A stretch of 64,000 bases of DNA from Apricaphanius iberus (lineage: Eukaryota > Chordata > Actinopteri > Cyprinodontiformes > Aphaniidae), in the NCBI GenBank assembly GCA_028564705.1, contig JAPXFQ010001943.1:620001-684000 (forward strand). The letters run 5' to 3'. Numbering within the stretch: position 1 is the first letter of the stretch; each line of letters starts with the position of its first letter. The notes below the pieces were generated by a model, which was given only the letters and a program-made list of their open reading frames with translations, had not been told where the DNA came from and searched no databases. Both the position numbers and the translations under genes were made by a program. Of this stretch, positions 28,078 through 40,852 are shown piece after piece.

Positions 28078-28900
28078 CCTGTAATAATTCAAATATTGCT
28101 TCATGAATACTTCGCTGATTCGGCGCTGGAAGCCCTCAGAAATAACTTTCCTGCAGATGGGTACCTTCCGTTGAGTTGCAATTAACCTCCTTTTTGCGCA
28201 CTGAAGAGGTCCAAAACTGTCAGATTTCCGACGCAGGTCCGCTCCACAGTAGGGAGGAGAAGTGTGGAATATTTCAAAGGCGCTGCAATGCTAATCCAAA
28301 AAGTGAAGTCTTGCATAAAGTTGCTGTCACCCCAGCTCCTCCATCAAATCCTCTTTGTGTCATTCAGTGAATCACCAATGACGTTTTGAAGTAGAAATGA
28401 ATCCCTCTTTATTGTTGTTGTAGAGTGATGATGTTCAGGTTTTTATGCGTCATGGAAGAGATGCTTTTCTCCCTGAAGAGTGCGGCGATTTGTGCGGAAA
28501 GTTGATGCGTTCATCTCCCTAAAAGTGGCAAACAAAGTTGCCAGAGCTGTCTGTCTATACGTGCAGATCGCGAAAGTCCCTGCGTCCCCAGCCTTCCACC
28601 CACACGCGTGTTCCTCTCTGCGGTCGCCCCCAGTCCACATACAGGATCTGTCTTTAACTTGCGGGAAAGCCAATATCCTCGGCGAGAGCAGGCGGAGCGT
28701 TCAGACTGGAGCCAAGATGAAACGGAATCCTTGTTAGGACGCTCAAGCCTGCAACGATCTGCGTGCGAATCCTCGAACAATTCCCACAGACGAACTCATC
28801 AGTCTGTTCAGGTGCATCTCGGTATATTAAAATATGATCGAAACGTTTTTTTCTTTCAGCAGTTCTGTTCAAAACGTGAATCTAATGTATAGATTCATTA
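28078..28900 (-). promoter_or_regulatory. fgf8: fgf8 5' UTR and proximal promoter region
   Basis: This is the sequence directly upstream of the fgf8 start, less AT-rich than the desert beyond and without a recognised repeat. A weak TATA-like GCATAAAAAC lies on the minus strand near 28439-28449. Small open frames on both strands here show no homology I recognise and are not called. The assignment rests on position only; the transcription start is not visible. Confidence 0.45.
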
Positions 28901-29006
28901 CATACAGACGGTTTTTCCCCCAAGTAATTGAAATCTCAAAACAAGCGCACACCAAAAAGAAAGAAAGAAAAGTAAATTAGAATATTATATACACCCCCCC
29001 CAAAAA

Positions 29007-29008
<2 letters not shown>

Positions 29009-29040
<32 letters not shown>
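29009..29040 (+). repeat. (TAA)n microsatellite
   Basis: About ten uninterrupted TAA units. Confidence 0.9.
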
Positions 29041-31189
29041 GTACTCTTTATATCCACTCAATATTTGGTCGGAGTAATTCAATGGAATTACTGCCTTAAT
29101 GCAGTGTAACCTGGATATCACCCTGCAGCTTTGAGTGCATTATTGGCTCTGAGGTCTCTCATGTTCCTGCATGTTCACAAACTCTATAAGGCCTTTGGGG
29201 GGGACCAAACACAGTGAACCACTATCAGCAAATGACATGGCTGTCCAAATTATTGCTGGGTTTGGAAACGTCACACTGATGACAATTACTGGACTTTAAG
29301 CAAACTGGATTTGTTACTTCTCAACTCTTCCTTTACACTCTTATTACATTAATGTGCTATACAGCGCTCTGTTAACAGCCCTACTTGTTAAGCAGTTATC
29401 TGCCTTTTGGAGGGTGCCAATGGCTGAACAGTTGTCTAGTCAATGGTCTTTCCCATGATTATGCATGTATGGCCAGATGTCTGCAACTCCAATCCTCCTG
29501 GGGAGATAATTCAGTGTCAGATCACGGACACATCTAAAAGTTGCAGGACACCAGCCCTTGAGGACTGGGGGTTGCAGACCCCGGGTGTAGGCCTTATCAT
29601 GACAAAAATTAGTATTTTTTTCCTTTTCAATTACATTGGTCTTATATTCTGTCTGATTTTGGATTTATTGAGAATTTTAGTTGTTCCTTGTGTTTAACAC
29701 TGCCCTGTTAAGTTATTTTCGTCATTCATCTGTTCATCTAGCCATGGCCACTTTGAGCCATCATCCGTCAATAACGCGGTTCACGCTCCTCAATAGCTAC
29801 AAGACTTTCTTTTAGACTTACCCCATTCTTGTCCCATTAATCATCCTCCTCATTATAAATAGTCCTCTGCCCAGTCATCCCTTTATCATGTCCTTCCATT
29901 GCAATGGCATTCTTTTCTCCAGTGTAAGTCAGTTTCCTCTTCATTGCTTCCTTTTTGTCACTCTACACACCGCACCTGCATTCTGCTGGCTTTTGGATCC
30001 ATCACCTACATTTCTACGTATACCAGACATGGCCGTAGCATAACTTTTCAGCTTCTTTTTTTATCATGTTCTTATTTGAAACACAGATTTTCATCAAAAG
30101 TAACAAAATGTATACAGATGAAATATATCACTCTGTGTGTACTAAATCCACGGAGTTCCCTTTTTGAAATAAATTATTTCATTAAAAGAAGTTTTCAGTG
30201 ACACTCCCATTTACTGAAATGCTCTTGAAAGACCTGCTGTAATGAGTCTAAGCCTCATTCTGCTTCGTATAGGTCCTGTTTCTGATTAGATGAAAGGAAA
30301 TAAATATAACAAGTTATTCCAAAACACATTAATCTCATTCATTTCACAGTGTCCAGAATCACAGAACATTTTGTTTTCTATCAGCACATGGAAAAAAATC
30401 CCCTGGCATGTGCTTCGAAATCTACAGTTACATTAAGTTGTTCCCTCACTGCAGGCTCGAGGCTGTTTGAGTAGGGTGGTCCCTCCGGACAGACCCCAAC
30501 ACGCTTGACCCCCCCACATATTTAGGTAATATGTATTCCATGTGAACACATGAAGCACGATGGCTTTCACATAACATCCAAAGCCTTTTTGTACATGGAG
30601 ACACATGCTCTTTCTCTTGCAAACACCCCTCAACAACTGCTCCAGGCCTTGGGTTTGAGTCTGAAAACCTCGTCCCGGGCCTCAAGTGCTACTTTCACTG
30701 TGTGGTTTCATACGATACATCATGCACTTAAACTGTAATTATTCTTTGTGACAATAGAGGTGCAGGGTTTCCTTTAAGTTGATGTTGACTGCTGCATGTT
30801 TGAATGGAAAGTGCAACCAGGGATGCTGTAAATAACTTCCTGTCTGGAGCTCAAATGTGAACTATTAACAAAGTAATAAATGAATACAAATAAAGATGAA
30901 ACATTTTTGAGAAGATAAACACATTTAATAATTAAGATGATTATACAGAAATATAAAATACCGAACACATTTCAAAGAAAAGTACCTTTAAAAGATCAAT
31001 ATCTAAAAGATAATGTAAAAACATAGGGAAAGTCATTCTACAGTCGACGTGCAAACAGTCTGGAAAGAGCGATCCCCTCTACTTTTTTATTTGGTCCTTG
31101 GACTATGATTAGATTTTGGGTTGAAGACCTAAGGCCTTGAGTTGGAATGTATCCGTGTCTTTAACAATTCAGTTAAATGGGAAGGAGAT

Positions 31190-31740
31190 TGACCATGCTA
31201 CGGCCTGAAAGTCAAAGTCGAGATTCAAAGATTTGTTCTAAATTGAACTGGTAACCAATGCAAAAAGATTGTAACATGAGTGACATGAAATCTAAATTAT
31301 TAGTTTTTTCAGTTAAGAGTCTGAAACAAATGAAGGCAATCAAGGGCTTTTCCGCCCCTGAGGTATGTGAAAAGTACAACACAATAGTCTAGATGAGAGT
31401 CAATAAAAATATAAATATTTTCGTAGCAAAGTTTTTGTTTGGAGATTTTTTTATATTGTAAAAATTATTCATGAGAGCAATTTTGAGACATTAACTTATG
31501 TTTTAAGTTTGGCTAAATCGCAGAATTCCAATGAACAATTTGTTGCCTGAAAAGAGGAAAGTCTGAATGTCATCCGCATAAACATGACACAAGATATTAT
31601 AACATTTATATTTGACCTGTCTAATGTTCATAGCAAAATACATAAAAAATGAGTAGGCCGAAAACATGGCCCTGGGAAATCCAACATAGATAAACTGACT
31701 GGTGCTCTAAAATAGTCTTATATCGACAATCTAGTCATTT
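31190..31740 (-). mobile_element. L2-like LINE reverse transcriptase relic
   Basis: The minus strand near 31605-31570 reads CHVYADDIQTFL, an intact YADD box. Further along come DSHLDYCVV (the SRLDYCNS block) and LHWLPVQFRTN, in the order expected for L2/CR1-type elements. Frameshifts and stops between blocks show it is dead. Confidence 0.75.
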
Positions 31741-33209
31741 TCTGTGCCTGCTTTGCTTTGTGCAGGGTCTTAAGGAGTTGACACCAATCTAAGCAGCAAA
31801 GTAAGGTTGGAAACAACAGCTCTTTGTAGTCCACCCGTCCTTTTTTCAAAACAGACAAAACAAATAAAAAGAAGTAACTAGGAAAAATATATTTACTCAC
31901 ATATCAGAGATAAGCCAGATTCAGTTACTAGTGCACAGAAAACAGGATTCACAATCCAAGAAATGATTCACTGGAGACAAAATGGCTTTATAGATTTCTG
32001 TTAAATATCTAAGCTGTTGTGACACCAAATATTTTAGCAGCATACAGTAAGTGCCTTGATATGCATTTTTAAAATCAGGGTTAAAATGCTACCAATGAGA
32101 TCTACAGCGTCAAAGCCACAAATGCGATTATTGTTCCTATGACTCCTATGTGTAAAGCTCTATAAACGCAGTCCCACACCCTCCATGTGTGAACACGATG
32201 GGAAACTGCTGCACTGAGCAGCTGTATAGGAGTAAATTACAATACATATATAATTATGAGAGTTTGTTCAACAACCTAGCTATAAATCAGTCATTTTGGC
32301 CCATGCAGGAGACTTAGAGGGTGAAAATGGACTGCCTTATTAGTTCCAGCGGGACACTGCAACAAGTGAATTCACCATATGGAACACTTCAGCACTTTAT
32401 TTTAATCCTGTTTGAAGCAACAATTAAAATATCTTGAAATTAATTCCACATGAATGCTTTTAAACTTCAAAAGTAAACGTTTATCTGACTGACAACCAGT
32501 CGCATAAAGAAATTCATTAAACACAACTTCCAAACTTGAGACTAATTGATCTCTTTAAAAGCCACTATAGCAGTTCCACTCTAGAAGATTCAGACATAAT
32601 ATTATGTTTTAGAATACACTGGAAAAAGGCTACTCTAGAAACAAGTAAAAAAAATCTAAACAAGACAGTTTTTGCCTGTATTGAGCGAAAATATGCCGAT
32701 GGACAAGTGACATTTCTCTTGAAAAGATGTCTTGAAATAGGAGTTTATATATATATACTGTATATTCCAGAAAACAAGGGATTTTTACTTTCTTGAAAAT
32801 CATTTTAGGCAGTGTAAGAACAACTAAGCAACTAAGATTAGAGAAGCAATTTTTAGAAGCATATGAAATTGGAGAATTTTTTCTGCCAGTGTAGGCAGCC
32901 CAAATTCTGCTGAACAGAAATGGTTATGATATTGTTTTTAAACCAAATTATGTTTCATATCTCATATCGTCAAAATGCTCATTTATTCCTCTTTCAGAAT
33001 TTTTTTTAAAATTTATGCTTAAAACAGCAGCCTAAACAAAATGTAAACATAGAAATTAACGCAAATCGGTTACATTTTTAGGATTTTTCCAACTTTTCTT
33101 TTTAAATATAATATAGAAAAAGGTTAGTAAAGAGAATGTCGCATACATATTAAATATTTCAATAGAATTACAAAAGAAAAGTCCTGCCGAGGAAAAGTCA
33201 TAAGCTGTA

Positions 33210-33410
33210 AATCTGTAGTCTAGTGTGAAGTGTTTTTCAGCAACAGGTGTTCTTTCAGGATTGCCCCTGCATTTACTTCAATTTATTTTCTTGTCTACTC
33301 TGAACAGCTACTCTGTCCCAGCTTAAGAAAATCCATCCCAGAGCATGATGGTGCCTCCACCATTTCTTTTGCTATGGATAGTGTCTTCAGGTTGCTACTT
33401 TTCGGCCGAC
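33210..33410 (-). mobile_element. Tc1-like transposase fragment
   Basis: The minus strand near 33365-33320 reads GGTIMLWDGFS*AGT, the Tc1 GGGSIMLWGCFSSAGT block with one stop. Only a small piece remains. Confidence 0.55.
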
Positions 33411-35951
33411 TGCTCTCTCTCTTACATTATCATTGCACCACAATGTGTCTTATTTGGTTCTTAAGAATACCATCTAAGTTTGCCGGACCATAAAATGAAT
33501 AATTAAACATTTTGAAAGCCTTGGAATTCAATTAAAGCTTTCTTTCTCTTAAATGTTTATTTATTTAACGTCATGATGTAAAAAGTGTTTTAAAAGGATA
33601 AAGGATAAAAGATAAAGAGGATATATTGCGACTCTTAGTTGGGTTTTATTTGCGCACATACCCCTGTCCCATAACTTGAGAATTTTTCTGCTTTAGTAGA
33701 TTTAGAGTCATATAGAGAGAGACAGCTGTTTGAGTAATCCTGCTTTTGAGGAAATCACAGATTTGTGTAAAAGATTAAATAAATAAATAAACAACAAATT
33801 ATATATGTATGAATATATTTTGAATATCGTTTGTTATGGTACACAAATGGAACTCAGAATTGATAAAATTCTGTATTATTAGAGATTTACAAAATTGGAC
33901 ATTGGCCAAAACATGTGTAATCAGTACATTTCTGGTTTTGTCTTGAATTTGTCTGACTGAAAGAAAGGCGGAACAGCTCTAGACCGTGTATTTTTTCATC
34001 CTAGACACAAACAAGAAACTTTGCCTTAGTAATAAAGGCTCTGAACCAACACCAAACTGATGCCTACAGAAAACATCTAAATCTTAGCGAGCTCTTGTAA
34101 TAATTGAATAAAACAAACTACATTTGGCACTTTATTTACACATGGATGACAAGGTGAATAATTACAAGCTTTCATTTTATAGTCCATGTACTCACATGTT
34201 CACCCTACTTAACTTAGCTATGTCCTATAATTAGGTTACAGAAGCGGAAACTGATCAGGTTGTTTTTAATCTCCTTATTTGTGCCTTTCGTATCTTTACA
34301 GACAGTGGGGTGGAGCTGTTTGGAGAGCATTTACAGAACAGTGTAAAAGCTCTTCTTCATGCTTATCCTCCTGTACCTTAGCCAAATTCTGTTGACAATG
34401 CCAGATTCTGACCCACATTAACACCGCAGTTTTTAAAACCTTAACTGGAAACATTTGGTCCTGCTCTGCACGCCCCATACATATTCTCTGTTCAACAGTC
34501 ATCGACAACAGCCACTCATAATTTAGAAAAGCTTCAATCCCTGCAAAAGCAAATGCCGTTTGGCTAAAGTGGCCTGTCAGAAAGGTTTAGCTAAAATTCT
34601 CCAGACGGAACATGAAAGGTCGCTGCTGAAACCTGATCAAAAGCTATCATTTTTTTCCCCCCCTTTGCTTTGTTACATACCTAACTGTCGGCTGCCTGGA
34701 TCTTCCAACAAGAAGCTTTTTTGGCCTCCTGAAGAAAGGAGTTGAAACAGGACCAAGCTTTGCCCAGATCCTCGATCCCCCCCCCCCCTTTTCTATTAGC
34801 CTCCCAGTGCTGTTTATCTCATTTGAATCACAATTTGCTCATACAAAGACTTACATATAACAATCATTGGACACAGGAAAAAAGAAACATAAAAAAGAGG
34901 AAGAAGAGTCAGTGAATGTCTGAAAAAAAAGCCTGAGAAGAACTTTATTCCCAGAGAGCTATTATTTTCCCAGCTAATATCAAGCATAATAAACTGCTCC
35001 TGCATAAGATGGATCCAGTGGAAACAGTATATATAAAAAACATAGACTTAGTATGTGTGCGTTAGGCTGGAAAGAAATAATATGATGGTGTAATTCAGTC
35101 AGTGTCATCTGCTAGTGCTTCTCTCTACCCAAACCGCAGTGGCTTTTGAGAAGAAATCTCTCCAACCACCTGTTGTAATTATGCAGTGCTGCTTTGTTGC
35201 AACAACCTGAACCACATAATGCGCCTCAAACCGCATCACCTCGACAGCAATTTACCTTGAGCTGGCCCAAGAGTGTGCTGGCTCACATCCACAGCTTCAC
35301 TCAAAGTTAGTTTGTTCGTATTGCAGGAGGATGTAAATTATTACTGTGCTAATGACAATGAAACATTTTAGGTCAGCATATTCATGTTTTCCCAACCTGA
35401 AAACTTTATCTCTCTGTGACAGCTAATGGAGTTGAGAGTTACAAGTGGTGGTCAATATTTTATGACCTCAATTTTACAGAACAGTTTGAGAGATTGTTTA
35501 TTTCATTTTGACTAGCTTATCTTGTTTTCCCATAAGTAACTGAACTTTATATATGTAAAAGTCTCATGCACTTGTTTTTTTCCCCAATAAATGTGTTTTG
35601 ATCCGTAGTTTGAATGAACGCCTTGAGAGTCGTTTTATGTGTAAAAAAATCGTCTAGCGCTCCTGTTTCAGGAGGCTAAAGTTGTTGGAGTGGAGGGGGG
35701 ACAACAGGGCTACGTGTTTAACACATTCAAATTCATGATATGCAAACAGATCACCTCAGATTGGCTAACAGCAGTGTGACTCTTATTCTGCCTCCAATAA
35801 ATAATTAGCTTAACTAACTTAACTGGTGCTGTGCCAAAAACAGATTCCAAGAGTTTCTTCCTCAGCTTCTCTTTCTTGGGTAAAAAATGCATCATTGATT
35901 TGCTATGTGATCAAATAACACAAGTCTGACCATGTTTCCCAATATTGTGGA

Positions 35952-36009
35952 GTTGCTAATGGTTAGCTTCTACTAGGCAAGTTGCTAATGGTTAGCTTCC
36001 TGTAGCAGA
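35952..36009 (+). repeat. 29-bp tandem duplication
   Basis: Two adjacent 29-bp units beginning GTTGCTAATGGTTAGCTTC; the second drifts in its last third. Confidence 0.75.
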
Positions 36010-36836
36010 GACTCTCCCAGCTGCAAAATTAATTCAGCCTCCCCTGTGGGCGTTCGCAAGCCAAGGTAGGCAAGACCATGAATACTAATTTATAAAGTAG
36101 AAGGGACTGGATTTTCTGACTCCCTCATTTTTGCTGTCAATGTCCTTTCTGTGGCTAATTCAGGCAATAGCAGTGGGAGAAAATGCTCATGTGCAGCAAA
36201 CACATGCAACTCAGAGTGACCAATCATATTTCAAAAAGAACAAATATAACAAAGTTTCTCAGTGAACGAGACCTTTAACATTTAACCCTATAAACTAGAA
36301 AGTTCAGTCTTTTAAAATGATGTAGTAACTATGGAAAACACAGTGATGCAGTTGTAAGTACCTCCGTCATGTTTAAGGAGGTCTAAGGTTTGGATTCCAG
36401 CCTGATGTCTTTAGACAGGAAGGTTGTATGTGAGGGTTCTTTCTGGGTACTCTGAGTTCCTCCTGAAGACCATCAACAGGCATTTTCCTTTTGGAACCCC
36501 ATGGTGGCATTTTAGACACACATATAATACACACATAAGTCCCTCAGTGGCGGCATGTTGTGTCTTATGAAAGTGCCGTGGTGGCATAGTGATTCAGTAA
36601 TTTTGCAGCATTCGCACCAGCAATTTTGAAAGTAATATTACCCCAATATTGCCCCAATGCTGGACTTATGAATGAGGACCATGAATGAGGACCATGCCTT
36701 GCCACAACAGCGTGTGATGTCAAAATGATGTGTGAAATGTTCCTTGAGCCTCAACTGGTTACAGTATTTAAAATATATGTAAACAGGGAGAGTTTATTTA
36801 GGATTTATAAACTGTATCAGTTGAAATAGCGAATTT

Positions 36837-37060
36837 GGAGTGATACAGAGGTCCAGGAGCTTCTATAGGGCTGAAGACCAAATTCCCAGACAGTTCATGG
36901 GCACCTTGACGAACAGGCACCTTTTGGAGCGGCTTTCAAAAAGACATGAGGAACAGGGCTTCAATCGAGATCAAAACAAGTTATGTCCAACTATTTTTGC
37001 TGTTAATCATGGACTCTTCCTTCTCATGGTTTATATGCAACCCTGCATGGACACCACCTT
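36837..37060 (+). pseudogene. Myb/SANT-like domain relic, probably transposon-derived (copy 1)
   Basis: The plus strand encodes, with a frameshift near the start, EVQELL then AEDQIPRQFMGTLTNRHL and LLERLSKRHEEQGFNRDQNK. This is the pattern of the Myb/SANT-like domain carried as a second protein by PIF/Harbinger elements and by MSANTD-type host genes. It is clearly homologous at the DNA level to the reverse strand of 61150-61400. It is broken and not a working gene. Confidence 0.55.
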
Positions 37061-37061
37061 T

Positions 37062-37140
37062 AGCCTGGGGAGTGGAGGGTTTGATTGCTCGTGCCGATCT
37101 CCAGCAATTATCTTGTTCAGGTCACCAGTCCATTGCAGAA
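37062..37140 (-). repeat. Degenerate Rex3-like fragment
   Basis: GATCTCCAGCAATTATC and CAGGTCACCAGTCCATTGCAG match, loosely, the CTATCTCCAGC and CAGGTCGCCAGTCCATCACAG blocks of the better copies. It is directly adjacent to the Myb/SANT-like relic. Confidence 0.45.
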
Positions 37141-37196
37141 TATATTATAATATAATTATAATAACTATAATATAATTATAATATATTATAATACAA
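37140..37196. repeat. AT-only near-palindrome
   Basis: About 55 bp made almost wholly of ATTATAATAT-type words that read nearly the same on both strands around AACTATAAT. It could form a cruciform or hairpin. Confidence 0.75.
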
Positions 37197-40100
37197 GAAT
37201 ATGTTTATTTTGGGCTAATAGAATTCCATCCATCCAATCAGACATTGGATTACAGAACTAACTGGTTCATGAGGGACATTCCAAACAGAGGCACTGCGAC
37301 ATGTCTTAACCAACTAGCAAATATCTTACCCAAGTGCCACCAGATGAGCTGCTTATTCCATTTCCTATGTAGAACCTGGCAACCTTACAAACGATACTCG
37401 GAACAAAAGGACATCATCGATAGATAGTAAGGATAATTCCCAAAAAGTTACCAAATAGGGTTAATGCTTCCCAAAAACTACTTCTCCATAAACACGTTCT
37501 ATACAATTGGGGACAAGTGGTAGGCCAGGCCTAATTAAAACCCACATTGGAAACAACACTGATTTAGAGCAGAAGATTCTGATAGAGCTCTTGGTTTTTG
37601 GTGACGCTGAGACCAGGTAGTCCATAAGAGGAACCCACTCTATATTCATGTAGTTAAGACATAAGCTTCCTCCCGATTGACAAAAAACATATGGATAGGA
37701 CAATGAAACTTTCTTGAATTTTCTGCTATTCCAAAAGGTGTTTCAAATCCATCTTATTCACAGTGGGCATGGTAGCCAGATTTAGGAGATGTCATTATTA
37801 GATGTCTGCAGTTCACCTACCAAACCAATTACAGCCATTGATGGGACTTATTTTCTGTTCCTCTTTTGTTATTTAACAGGTTTTCAGAAATACATTGAGA
37901 CCACCTCAAGTCCTTCATCATCTTGTCAAATTGTCAAACCCTAAAAGCCCCCTTTGTTATGATCTAAGAGTTTGTGTTTGAGTAAGTTATTTATTAGTTA
38001 TTTATTTTCCTCATTTGGCTTAACTTATCATTTTTATTTTATTTCTTGGTGTTTATGTTTTACTTTAGCACTTTTGTGTTCTGATTTTGGCACTTTTTTG
38101 TTTCCATATTTTCCCTTTCCTGCTCTCAGATGTTTTCACCTTTTTGTTTTCACCTTTTGGGGGCCAAAAGGGTCAGGTGCTATACAGGATGGGTAGTGGT
38201 TGAAGGCAGGAACCTTGGCAGTCTGATTCTCTTGCTATAGAAGCTGACCTTAAGGATGTGGAATCTTAGTTTAACTGGCGAGGTTAACTGGTTGGAACCA
38301 GTTTCACCTAGAGGAGCTGGACTCTTTCACTCTGGCATTTCCCCCACTGAGGTTGGATTTCCCCCTATCTTGGTGCCTGAACATTGGGATTGACCCTACT
38401 GAACGAGAGAGCAGCCACCCTCCTTACGTTTGGCTATATGGTTCTTGGCTATTGTTTGCGCATATGCATAAAATGGATATTCAGACTAACACATTTGGAT
38501 ATTTCGGTTGCTAATCACCCTAATGTTGTCTGGACTTTTGGAAAAACCCAAAGTACACAGAGAAAATCTATGTCTACCCAGCTACAGAGAAAGAACCCAT
38601 TTAAGACTGGAACATAGGAACTTCTTGCTGCAAGGAAGAAGTGCTAACCACTAGAGCCCCTATGCATCCCACATTAGTGAAACCCCTGTTATAATCATCA
38701 ACACCAGAAGAGCTCGGCTTAAATTCTGACTCCTTTTTATGGCCGAATTATTGGGTTGTAGGTCCGATCCAAATATGAACATTGAGTATAAATATTGGCA
38801 ACATAAAGTACCCCTAAAATAGACAGTTTTTTTATTAAATTTGTCACAAACAAATTTGTCTCTTTTAACAATAATTGTGTTGCATTTCTTCAAAATGACG
38901 ATTCTTCTTATAATTTTCCTTTTAAAATTACATTTTAGAGAGGGAAAGTAAATCTTTCTTGATTATATCATTAAAGCGAGGTTATATAAATGTGGGGAGG
39001 TGGAGAGGTGGAGAGGTTACACATCACCTGGAGCGCTCCAGTCACATATAATGGAGGTGTGGGTGGTGTCGCTCTGCCAGAGCCTGAGAAAATTGTAGCT
39101 GTGAGAAAACCTGGAAAATCCAGCATTCAAACTGAATCTGACGTACCTATTCGTATTCGAGCGGATATCTTGAATAAGTCCTTAACTGGATGAAATGGTA
39201 TGTAGAAGTGATTAAGCGACACAGTTTTGCCATACCCGACCAAATGTGTTTGCATAACGACTCTGAGCATGGTTTTCCCAGAGACATTAAAGAAAGTTCT
39301 GCTGAAGTTCTTTACCGGTTGCTGAGCAGACCAACACTGTTTTTTGCTACTCCTACTTTATGTGTTGCAACAATAATGGTTTTGGACATGAAGAGCTTAA
39401 AAATATAAGTCATTTAGCTGGAATATTAGAGCTTCTTTAGAGCTAAGTGGCTTCTCCATCAACATCTGGATGGAGAGAAGTATGCGTGTAAGAGAGCTGT
39501 TGCATGCAGTATAACAAAGCTGCAAAAGAAATATTGTCATTTGCTCCCTCTGAGCAGGCTACCTCTTAGACATCCTGGATGTTTTCTCCTGGATTTTATC
39601 CCTTAGACCCTCCTCCCACCAGACTGGAATTAAGCGTGATTATTTTTTTTCCCCTGTAAACACATAGGAAGAAAATGCTCTAACAAAGACAATGACAACA
39701 GATATTGTGAATGTCGTGGGTAGTCCCCAAGGTCAAATAACCTCTTCATACTTCCTCAACTATCTTTACATCTTCATTTATTACGCCTTGTTGCTATGAT
39801 GTTCCTTTTCCGTCACTTTATTCAAACTCCATGTTTTCAAGTCATCTTTTTTCCTCTTACTCTAGTGTAATCCCTCCCCTTTTCCTTCTCCCTTTTTTTT
39901 TTATTCCATGCGTTAGGCAGTGGACAGCGAGAGCAATGGCTTTACCAGACCTACCTGTAGGGCTGCTTAAGGCGGCTCTTTTATCTGGGCTCTGGAGAAA
40001 GAAGCCCCTGGCCCTGAAACAGCTGTGTGGAGCTGGGAGTGAGACGACTATGAAAAAAAGGCAGGGAAGAAAGAAGGGAAATTAAATGGTCTGCAGGGAA

Positions 40101-40852
40101 TCATGCCTCCGTATACCTCTCTGCTCCTTTTTCCCCCCTTCTTTCTTTAAGTCTACCTTTCTCCTCCTCCTTCTTTCTTAATTTATACGTTATCCTCACT
40201 GCCAAACAAAAGATTTGTTTAAACTATTCTAAGGCCTTTTGATTCTGTCTCCAGAGTTCAATCTGTCCTTCAAGCATCTTAGTTTATTCTTCATGTATAT
40301 GTTCTTGGGACACCTTGATTCTCTCTTAAATTGTTTTAAATCCAGAAGCTTGTTTTGGGTGGCCAAAACAAACAAACGCAAATCTGGACTTGCAACTTAT
40401 CAATACCATCAGATTAACAGTAACACAAAAAAATGAATCTGAATCACAGTGAATTTGATTAATGTAGGTAAAGAACATTAAAACAGAAACATACATCATT
40501 CACATACACATTATTTAACAAATAACTGAAAGTTACCTAAGTCAAAAAGTATTAATACTTTTGATGTATTTTAGATTTGAATTCATAGTCATTTAACCAA
40601 GAAATGTGTTTCTTGTAGGCAAGCGACTGGCATCTCTCAAAAGACGACAAAAGCAATGTAAAAAAAAAAAAAAGAGTGTCAACTTATAGTTTAATACATT
40701 ATTTGCATTTACTGACATGTTATTAAAAAATATGTTGACATTTATTATCAGTTATTTCCTGTTATGTCAATTATATAATTAGTTAGACCTTAATTTTTAA
40801 AGAGATATTATGAGCAGCATTCAGGAATTCAATATAAATTTGAACTTCTAAA

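Noticed and set aside
28102..28104. Upstream in-frame ATG as the fgf8 start
   Set aside because: It would add MKQYLNYYR before the signal peptide. The [12 protein letters not shown] start matches fish fgf8 and gives a normal signal peptide, so the downstream ATG is preferred, though the upstream one cannot be excluded.
28443..28892. Several overlapping 70-95-aa frames on both strands upstream of fgf8
   Set aside because: Frames on both strands at once with no motif; this is the expected fgf8 5' UTR/promoter region.
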